Below are positions 57,737-64,000 of a stretch of DNA of 64,000 bases, in pieces. The DNA is taken from positions 115,524 through 179,523 of the forward strand of contig DIBY01000016.1 of the NCBI GenBank assembly GCA_002415135.1, given 5' to 3'. Both the position numbers and the translations under genes were made by a program. The number at the start of each line of letters is the position of its first letter. Position 1 is the first letter of the stretch. This DNA comes from Flavobacteriales bacterium UBA5040 (GTDB taxonomy: Bacteria; Bacteroidota; Bacteroidia; Flavobacteriales; Weeksellaceae). Below the pieces are notes generated by a model. That model did not search any database, was not told the origin of the DNA, and saw only the letters and a list, made by a program, of their open reading frames with translations.

Positions 57737-59461
57737 ATGCAGCTGAAATCTATAGTAGCCACTCTACTTCTATTTTTAATGTTTTTTTTCACAAGTGCTC
57801 ATGCTCAAATGGCTTTAAATCCAAATTTGACCAATGAAGAAATTGAAAAAAAAATAGATGAGAGTAGTAATAATCCTACTAAAATGTGGGAACTTATTAA
57901 TTTTTATATTAGTAAATCTAAAAAAGAAAAGAATAATGAGGCGTTATTTTACGCCTACAGATATGCTAGTATCACGAGTCTCTATCCTTTAAATATAAAA
58001 TATGCAGACAGTGCTTTGGATACCGGAAAATCATCGACTACAAAAAAAATTCTTTTAGATGCCTATCTTAACCGTGCTAATATTAACATGGCTGAGGAAT
58101 TTTATCAAAAGGCGCTTGATGATATTCTAATTGCGAATAAATTATCGCAAGAATCTAGTAATATTTATATTTATAATAAAACAGTCTATCTTATCGCTCA
58201 AAATAAAATTTATCTTGGGCAATACGAAGATGCGAATAAAGAACTTTTAATATGTTTAAAATTTTTTAAAGATAATTTACAAAATAAAACTTCACTGGGA
58301 AAGAATTACGAAATGTATTACATCTATTCCCTGATGAGTCTTATCGATTCTAATACAAAACTTGGTAAGTTTACACAAAACAAAGCTCGTTTAAAAGAAG
58401 CTTTCGACTATTTGCAAGAAAACAAACTCACTCAATACATCCCATATTTTATATCTTCTGAAGGTACTGACGCCTATTATTCTAAGGATTATAATACCGC
58501 TATTTCTAAACTTTCGGAAGCTATTAGATTATATAATGATCAATGGCACCATAACACGGAAGTTTACTATTTAGGCCTTTCTTATTGGTATACCGGCAAG
58601 CAAAAACTAGCTGTAAAATATTTAGAAGAAATTGACAAACACTATAACAAGACGAAAAAACTTGATCCACAGTTCCGGTCTGCTTATGAAATCTTGATTA
58701 AATATTATAATTCAACCGGAAATACCGCAAAACAATTGGAGTATATTAATAAACTCATGTTTCTGGACAGATCCTATGAGAAAAATTATAAATATTTGTA
58801 CAAACGTATTGTTAAAGAATACGACACCAAGAAACTGGTAGCGGAAAAGAACAGAATTGAGACCAAGCTGAACAATCAAAGAATTATTTTTACAGTCATA
58901 TTCTTGCTTTTCATAATTGTCTTCTTGTTTTTTGGTTTGAAAATTCAGAAGGAAAAACAAAATTATAAAAAACGGTTCGAGGAAATTATTGCTCAGCGGG
59001 ATCACGTAAAGGTCGAAGAAGAACAATTAACTCTAGATTCTACAGTTTATAATGATCAGCAGAAGTTCGACTATGATTTTTATAATAAAATCCCGGGTTT
59101 GAATCCAATTTTTGTTGAAAATATTCTTAATCAGTTAGAAATATTTGAAAATGAAAATAAATTTCTGGATTCACAGATTTCGCAAAAATCAGTGAGTGAG
59201 AATTTTGGGACGAACTCTACTTATTTCTCGAAAATCATCAATACTTATAAGGGAAAAAACTTTGCGTTGTACATTAGTGATCTTCGTTTGGATTATATTA
59301 TTGATCATCTAAAAAATGATGTGAAATATATTAATATGGATGTGAAGGAACTCGCAAGTATCGCTGGATTTTCAAGCACCGAAAATTTCTCAGATAATTT
59401 CCGTCGTAAATTCGATTTAAAACCATCAGTATTCATCAAGATGATGAAAGACAAATTATAA
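57737..59461 (+). CDS. TPR-containing membrane regulator with AraC-type HTH
   Basis: The protein has 574 residues. Order of parts: signal peptide or N-terminal anchor (1-25, ends AHAQ), TPR repeats (about 60-365, for example YYLGLSYWYTGKQKLAVKYLE in pieces), one membrane segment (about 385-405), a short coiled coil and an AraC/XylS-type HTH domain (about 465-574, FALYISDLRLDYIIDHL, then VKELASIAGFSSTENFSDNFRRKF). The TPR part should lie in the periplasm and the DNA-binding part in the cytoplasm, so it is a one-component transmembrane sensor. It lies divergently next to the PPPKK lipoprotein gene, which is a candidate ligand and target. Confidence 0.88.
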   Translation: MQLKSIVATLLLFLMFFFTSAHAQMALNPNLTNEEIEKKIDESSNNPTKMWELINFYISKSKKEKNNEALFYAYRYASITSLYPLNIKYADSALDTGKSSTTKKILLDAYLNRANINMAEEFYQKALDDILIANKLSQESSNIYIYNKTVYLIAQNKIYLGQYEDANKELLICLKFFKDNLQNKTSLGKNYEMYYIYSLMSLIDSNTKLGKFTQNKARLKEAFDYLQENKLTQYIPYFISSEGTDAYYSKDYNTAISKLSEAIRLYNDQWHHNTEVYYLGLSYWYTGKQKLAVKYLEEIDKHYNKTKKLDPQFRSAYEILIKYYNSTGNTAKQLEYINKLMFLDRSYEKNYKYLYKRIVKEYDTKKLVAEKNRIETKLNNQRIIFTVIFLLFIIVFLFFGLKIQKEKQNYKKRFEEIIAQRDHVKVEEEQLTLDSTVYNDQQKFDYDFYNKIPGLNPIFVENILNQLEIFENENKFLDSQISQKSVSENFGTNSTYFSKIINTYKGKNFALYISDLRLDYIIDHLKNDVKYINMDVKELASIAGFSSTENFSDNFRRKFDLKPSVFIKMMKDKL

Positions 59462-59546
59462 ATACTTTCTAATTATATTTCTCAGATTATTTACTTTACA
59501 AGATCTCCCCCTTTTCTAAAAGAAAGCTTTACGTTTAGAACAAAAA

Positions 59547-59576
59547 AAATCGAAATCCCGTAAAAGATTTCGATTT
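59547..59576 (-). terminator. Terminator of the DUF2007 gene
   Basis: AAATCGAAATC (59547-59557) pairs with GATTTCGATTT (59566-59576), and the minus strand continues with a T run. It might also serve the convergent regulator gene in part. Confidence 0.8.
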
Positions 59577-59614
59577 CTGTAAAAAAGTAAAATTTAAAAT
59601 AATATGAAATGGTT

Positions 59615-59857
59615 TTAGTTATTACTTGGACTAAATTCAGTTTCCTTTAGCATTTTATCAATGACTTCAAAAGCTTTTTGCTCATCGGTCAAATTTACCA
59701 TAACCCGCACTGTGTTTGCAGTTGGCGTGGTTGTAAAAGACATATAATTGTCATTTAAAAAACTTGTGATGCTTTGCGCTTCCAGTTTTGATTTAACTAA
59801 TTGAATTTCTGCGGGTTTTTCACTTTCAAAAACTGCGACTCTCGTTTCTCTTTCCAT
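59615..59857 (-). CDS. DUF2007-type small protein
   Basis: I chose ATG 59857 (MERETRVAVFES); an ATG four codons upstream is possible. The protein has 80 residues, a ferredoxin-like fold in outline: VAVFESEKPAEIQLVKSKLEAQSI then a Phe-rich strand and VNLTDEQKAFEVIDKML. This is the pattern of DUF2007 (putative signal-transducing) domains. It is cytoplasmic with unknown function. It follows the lysine aminotransferase gene on the same strand after 123 bp and may share its transcript. Confidence 0.75.
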   Translation of the reverse strand: MERETRVAVFESEKPAEIQLVKSKLEAQSITSFLNDNYMSFTTTPTANTVRVMVNLTDEQKAFEVIDKMLKETEFSPSNN

Positions 59858-59980
59858 AATTCTTTTCATTTTCGAATGTTAAAGTTACAAAAAATAATTA
59901 CATTTTATGTATCAATATCCAAAAATAAATATGGATTCAAACATCGTTTAAATAAAAACTGCTTGAATCCATTTCTATAA

Positions 59981-61315
59981 TTACATTTTGCCTAAACAAA
60001 CTTCAATTTTATCTAAAGCCATTTGAATTTCTTCAGTGCTTACATTTAAGTGTGGACGGAATCTGATGGATTTATCACCGCAAGATAAAATAATTACATT
60101 TTCTTCATAAAGAAGTGCTTGCAATTTATTTCGCTCGTCACCAGAAGGCAAATCCATTGCACACATCAAACCGCGACCTCGAGGATTCGAAATTTGATGA
60201 GGATATTTTTGAGCTAAACCTTGTAAACCAAGTAGTAGATATTCTCCAACCACTCTTGCATTTTCTACGAGATTTTCTTTTTCAATCACTTCCATAATTA
60301 ATTGAAAACGAAGAATATCGATGAAGTTTCCACCAAAAGTAGAATTGATTCTGGAGCTTTCTCTGAACACATTATTTGGAATCTCGTCAAATTTTTCTTT
60401 ATTCGCTAAAACGCCACAAACCTGTGCTTTCTTACCAAAAGAAATAATATCTGGAACGATGCTGAAATGCTCATAAGCCCACATTTTTCCTGTTAAACCC
60501 ATTCCTGTTTGAACTTCATCAAAAATTAAAAGAACTTCGTTTTGATCACAAAGATTTCTTAACCCAACAAAAAATTCATCTCGAAAATGATTATCACCAC
60601 CTTCTGCCTGAATTGGTTCAATGATGATACAAGCCACTTTATTTGGATTTGAAAGAATCGCTTCCTCGATATTTAAAAGAGCAAGGCTTTCATGTTTGAT
60701 GGTTTCCTCTAAATTTTCTTCTGTAATCGGAAAATTCAAATGTGGATTGATAATTCTTGGCCAATCAAATTTCGGGAAGTACTGATATTTTCTCGGATCA
60801 GAAGTATTGGTTAAACTCAATGTATAACCACTTCTACCGTGGAAAGCCTGTTTGAAGTGGATGCAAATTCCTGCTTCAAGATCTAAACCTTTTTCAAAAT
60901 TCTTGCGGGTTTTCCAGTCGAAACATGCTTTCATCGCATTTTCAACGCCCATTGTTCCACCTTCGATAAAGAAGCAATACTGCAATTCTTTTGGTATTCC
61001 TACTCTTTCGAATACCGTCATAAAATCTGCAAATTCCTGAGAATAAACATCGGCTAAAGTTGGTTTATTTACGGCCATTTTTCCCAACCAAGCAGATTTC
61101 TCCATTAAGTAAGGATGATTGTAACCGATAGATGCCGAGGCAAACATCGAAAACATATCGAGATAATTTTTACCTGAAAGTCGATCATGAATCCACGAAC
61201 CTTGTGACTTATCGAAATCCATTACGAAATCGAAACCGTCGGCAAGCATATGTCTTGACAAAGTTTCTTTTACCGTATTGGTTGGTTCTGGATGAGATGC
61301 AATTGCGTTGTTCAT
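59981..61315 (-). CDS. lat: L-lysine 6-aminotransferase
   Basis: The protein has 444 residues and is a class-III PLP aminotransferase. The start region (SRHMLADGFDFVMDFDKS), FFIEGGTMGVENAMKACFDWK, HGRSGYTLSLTNT and the PLP lysine in SFGKKAQVCG fit the lysine-6-aminotransferase family known from Flavobacterium lutescens and from cephamycin producers. It moves the epsilon amino group of lysine to 2-oxoglutarate, giving aminoadipate semialdehyde (piperideine-6-carboxylate). The aldehyde dehydrogenase gene 67 bp upstream would complete the oxidation to 2-aminoadipate. Confidence 0.92.
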   Translation of the reverse strand: MNNAIASHPEPTNTVKETLSRHMLADGFDFVMDFDKSQGSWIHDRLSGKNYLDMFSMFASASIGYNHPYLMEKSAWLGKMAVNKPTLADVYSQEFADFMTVFERVGIPKELQYCFFIEGGTMGVENAMKACFDWKTRKNFEKGLDLEAGICIHFKQAFHGRSGYTLSLTNTSDPRKYQYFPKFDWPRIINPHLNFPITEENLEETIKHESLALLNIEEAILSNPNKVACIIIEPIQAEGGDNHFRDEFFVGLRNLCDQNEVLLIFDEVQTGMGLTGKMWAYEHFSIVPDIISFGKKAQVCGVLANKEKFDEIPNNVFRESSRINSTFGGNFIDILRFQLIMEVIEKENLVENARVVGEYLLLGLQGLAQKYPHQISNPRGRGLMCAMDLPSGDERNKLQALLYEENVIILSCGDKSIRFRPHLNVSTEEIQMALDKIEVCLGKM

Positions 61316-61382
61316 ACTTTTTTTCTTAAAATTTGGAAATCGGAAATCCGAAATCCAAGGTTAAATTTTAGTTTATATTTTT

Positions 61383-62933
61383 TTACAAATCGAATTTAAT
61401 TCCCTGTGCTAATGGCAAACTGTCGGTGTAATTGATAGTATTGGTTTGTCGTCTCATATAATATTTCCATACATCAGAACCGGATTCTCTACCACCACCG
61501 GTTTCTTTTTCACCACCGAAAGCACCACCGATTTCTGCTCCGGAAGTTCCAATATTTACATTGGCAATTCCACAATCAGATCCATTTTGCGAAAGGAATA
61601 ATTCTGCCTGGCGCATATCCGTCGTCATAATTGCAGAACTTAAACCTTGAGGAACATCATTCTGCATAGCGATTGCTTCCTCTAAAGTTTTATATTTCAT
61701 AATGTAAAGAATCGGTGCAAAAGTTTCGTGCTGCACGATTTTGTAAGAATTTTCAACTTCAGAAATACATGGTTTTACATAACAACCAGATTCGAAATTT
61801 TCACCTTCTAAAACTCCACCTTCAACCACGAATTTTCCGCCTTCTTTTTTACATTTTTCAATGGAATCCAGATACTGTTGAACGGCTTGTTTGTCGATTA
61901 GAGGTCCAACGTGATTATTTTCATCCAAAGGATTTCCGATTTTTATTTGTCCATAAGCTTTTACCAACCGGTTTTTCACTTCTTCAAAAATGGATTCATG
62001 AATAATTAATCTTCTGGTAGAAGTACATCTTTGTCCAGCTGTACCGACTGCGCCAAAAACTGCTCCGATGATCGACATATTTAAATCGGCATTTTCTGTA
62101 AAAATAATTGCATTATTTCCACCTAATTCCAAAATTGATTTTCCGAATCTTTTTGCAACATTAGTTCCTACAATTCTTCCAACTTTGGTAGAACCTGTAA
62201 AAGAAATTAAGGAAACATTTTTATCATTGACCATTTTATCACCAATTTCATGATCTCCGACAATCATCGCCGAAATTCCTTCTGGAAGATTATTTTCTTT
62301 TAAAACTTCCATGATAATATTTTGACAGGCAATTCCACAAAGTGGCGCTTTTTCAGATGGTTTCCAAATAGTCACATTTCCACAGATCCAAGCGAGTGCT
62401 GTATTCCAGGACCACACTGCAACTGGGAAATTAAAGGCAGAAATAATTCCGATAATACCAAGCGGGTGATATTGCTCGTACATACGGTGTCCAGGTCTTT
62501 CGGAATGCATCGTATAACCGTGAAGCTGACGCGATAAACCTACTGCAAAATCGCAGATGTCGATCATTTCCTGCACTTCACCTAATCCTTCCTGCAAAGA
62601 TTTTCCCATTTCGTAAGAAACCAGTTTTCCTAGATCGTCTTTGTATTCTCTTAATTTTAATCCGAACTGACGAACCAACTCTCCTCTTTTTGGAGCTGGT
62701 ATCTGGCGAAATTCTAAGTAAGCTTTTTTTGCGGTTTCAATAACTTGATCGTAATCATCAGAGTTTGCGGTAGTCACTTTTGCGATAAGTTTTCCGTCTG
62801 TAGGGGAATAACTTTCCAGTAAATCACCGTTGGCAAAATATTTTCCACCGGAGGAGACGCCTTTATTTTCTTTTGTAATACCTAAATTAGAAAGGGATTT
62901 TTCGATTCCAAAATCCTGAATTGTTTGGGACAT
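61383..62933 (-). CDS. Aldehyde dehydrogenase, probably aminoadipate-semialdehyde dehydrogenase
   Basis: The protein has 516 residues. It shows the NAD-site segment SFTGSTKVGRIVG, catalytic Glu in LELGGNNAIIF and catalytic Cys in GTAGQRCTSTRRL. Sequence features such as GECQ-like EYEMGKSLQEGLGEVQEMIDI in pieces and GGAFGGEKETGGGRESGSD fit the ALDH7 (antiquitin/AmaB) group, which oxidises 2-aminoadipate 6-semialdehyde. With the lysine aminotransferase gene downstream on the same strand it forms a two-step lysine degradation unit. Confidence 0.9.
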   Translation of the reverse strand: MSQTIQDFGIEKSLSNLGITKENKGVSSGGKYFANGDLLESYSPTDGKLIAKVTTANSDDYDQVIETAKKAYLEFRQIPAPKRGELVRQFGLKLREYKDDLGKLVSYEMGKSLQEGLGEVQEMIDICDFAVGLSRQLHGYTMHSERPGHRMYEQYHPLGIIGIISAFNFPVAVWSWNTALAWICGNVTIWKPSEKAPLCGIACQNIIMEVLKENNLPEGISAMIVGDHEIGDKMVNDKNVSLISFTGSTKVGRIVGTNVAKRFGKSILELGGNNAIIFTENADLNMSIIGAVFGAVGTAGQRCTSTRRLIIHESIFEEVKNRLVKAYGQIKIGNPLDENNHVGPLIDKQAVQQYLDSIEKCKKEGGKFVVEGGVLEGENFESGCYVKPCISEVENSYKIVQHETFAPILYIMKYKTLEEAIAMQNDVPQGLSSAIMTTDMRQAELFLSQNGSDCGIANVNIGTSGAEIGGAFGGEKETGGGRESGSDVWKYYMRRQTNTINYTDSLPLAQGIKFDL

Positions 62934-63151
62934 AATTTTAATTTGAATTGTCCTTAAAGATAGAGAAATTACTGAAATCAGAAAAATTTTACAGGAACTT
63001 TATGGAATTTTTAAGAAATGAGAAAATTAAAAAACGATCCTACAAATACCATGAACAGAATAATTAAGGCGTTAAATTAAAACTGATATTTATTAGGTGA
63101 CCACAATTTGAACCGCAACAATAAATGTACTAATTTTGAAAAAAGTTCTCC

Positions 63152-63310
63152 ATGGAAAATTTACAGCCAGAAGATAAAAACTCCAAATTTAAAAAATGGT
63201 TTAAGCGCGTCGGAATTGGCGGCCTTATCTTTTTTACGGTAAAGGGAATTGCCTGGCTATTTGTATTTTATTTCGGAGCTGAGCTATTTCAGGATTGCAG
63301 TGGAAAATAA
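63152..63310 (+). CDS. Small single-TM protein
   Basis: This 52-codon ORF starts at ATG 63152 and ends at TAA 63310. A charged N-terminus (QPEDKNSKFKKWFKRVG) precedes one membrane segment (GGLIFFTVKGIAWLFVFYFG) and a short tail. The positive-inside pattern and good codon use support a real gene. Its function is unknown. It is convergent with the next gene (13 bp between stops). Confidence 0.6.
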   Translation: MENLQPEDKNSKFKKWFKRVGIGGLIFFTVKGIAWLFVFYFGAELFQDCSGK

Positions 63311-63323
63311 CGGTTAGAATTAA

Positions 63324-63998
63324 CTACTGATTACTGCCCAAATCTTTTAATAAACCTTTAGAAAAATAGGCAATCACCACTAAGGCGAACCCAATACAGA
63401 TCCACATAAAGAGCGGAGTCTTCCAAAATAAATCTTCGGTCTTTTCTTTGTTCTTAGAATTGTATTTCTCGAGATTCGTAATCTGGATCTCGGATAAAGG
63501 AGTTTGGATCATATAGTCCAAATATGACAAATCATATTTTGGGGCTGAAAGTGTAGAATCAACCAAGATCGTATAATTCTCACCAGCTTTGAGTTCGGAA
63601 ATAAGAGCTACTGATTCTTGAAACAACTTTATTTCATCAATTACCAAAGGTGAACTATCTTGGTTCTCAATTTCAATGGTAATATTTTTTTCAAAAATCT
63701 CGTTGATTCTAAACTGATTTTGCGTTTTTGAATTCAACTGAAAACTAGCGACAGATTCTCGATAACTTTCTTGTTTTCGATTTCTGAGACGGGTTTTATT
63801 TACCAATATTTCAGCATTCCTGCGATAAAATTGTGGTTCAGAAATACTGAATTTTAATCCGTTGATGACTTGATTGGTTTTGAAACGCAAATCGATTCTG
63901 GTCGTCTTCTCCGTTTTATTTTGGGAAATGGTTTGTTGAAAATCTTTTAATTCTAACAAAGTTAAATCTTGAGCATTCAGGTTGACTGTTACGGAGGC
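63324..63998 (-). CDS. C-terminal part of a membrane-anchored protein (possibly DUF3999-like), cut by the window edge
   Basis: The frame is open to the window end: upstream of the internal TTG the codons continue as ASVTVNLNAQDLTLLELKDF, so the real start is outside. The visible 224 residues are beta-rich (NITIEIENQDSSPLVIDEIKLF), with one membrane segment near the end (PLFMWICIGFALVVIAYF) and a short cytoplasmic tail. This layout recalls DUF3999 proteins, but the match is only by architecture. Confidence 0.5.
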   Translation of the reverse strand, partial: ASVTVNLNAQDLTLLELKDFQQTISQNKTEKTTRIDLRFKTNQVINGLKFSISEPQFYRRNAEILVNKTRLRNRKQESYRESVASFQLNSKTQNQFRINEIFEKNITIEIENQDSSPLVIDEIKLFQESVALISELKAGENYTILVDSTLSAPKYDLSYLDYMIQTPLSEIQITNLEKYNSKNKEKTEDLFWKTPLFMWICIGFALVVIAYFSKGLLKDLGSNQ

Positions 63999-64000
63999 AG

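Noticed and set aside
1..64000. tRNA, rRNA or tmRNA genes
   Set aside because: No cloverleaf-like sequence with a GGTTCRA T-loop and matching arms was seen on reading; a covariance-model search would be decisive.

Overview
The window is chromosomal DNA of a flavobacterium (phylum Bacteroidota), most likely of the Chryseobacterium/Kaistella group. The signs are an AT-rich base composition, genes preceded by TAnnTTTG-type promoter elements rather than clear Shine-Dalgarno sites, many Cys-lipoproteins, and a mix of housekeeping genes with flavobacterial features (alpha/beta-fused 2-oxoacid dehydrogenase E1, lysine 6-aminotransferase, DUF4286, TPR-fused signalling proteins). No rRNA, tRNA or CRISPR array was recognised. 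The assignment is by eye and below genus level is unknown.

Region 1 (859-9741, minus strand) is the most striking part: eight tightly packed genes that encode a complete, divergent chaperone-and-kinase module. In transcription order these are a J-domain-like protein with a C-terminal CFI-box, a membrane-anchored coiled-coil protein with a GrpE-like tail, an Hsp70, a coiled-coil lipoprotein, a secreted zinc-ribbon/SH3b protein, a small DUF6804 membrane protein, a Ser/Thr kinase fused to an AAA+ ATPase, and a TerB-like protein. I know of no named system with this composition.

Region 2 (9742-13984) has a candidate structured RNA or small mobile element, a TPR-containing lipoprotein histidine kinase with its response regulator, a 48-residue peptide ending in PPPKI, and a frameshifted membrane-protein pseudogene. 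A second TPR-containing membrane regulator (57737-59461, AraC-type output) also lies next to a small secreted protein ending in PPPKK, which suggests a recurring peptide/sensor arrangement.

Region 3 (about 13985-18198) is a minimal integrated element against the 3' end of mnmE: tyrosine recombinase, excisionase-like HTH protein, VapE-type helicase/primase and an origin-like non-coding region with seven 16-bp iterons spaced alternately 24 and 32 bp. This is the core layout of phage satellites. MnmE itself carries an insertion of about 57 residues made of repeat-like sequence.

Region 4 (19760-25987) is an accessory zone: an AT-rich membrane protein plus a PD-(D/E)XK-type nuclease-like protein, small hypothetical genes, broken genes, a 23-codon remnant of a quinone oxidoreductase gene that is intact 1.2 kb further on, and an array of three 130-bp REP-type repeats. 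A REP-associated tyrosine transposase at 36920-37384 is flanked by four hairpins of the same type.

Region 5 (25988-63998) is mostly ordinary chromosome: peptidases (M19, M24, M28, S9), gyrA, a serC-serA-DUF1015 operon with a ferredoxin gene upstream, lpdA, the E1 fusion, a lysine-to-aminoadipate pair, lipoproteins and small membrane proteins. Points of interest in it are an orphan phage-type tail-tube protein, a lone OLD/RecF-like ATPase, and a GbsR/MarR-type regulator whose likely operator occurs before both its own gene and the adjacent membrane-protein pair.
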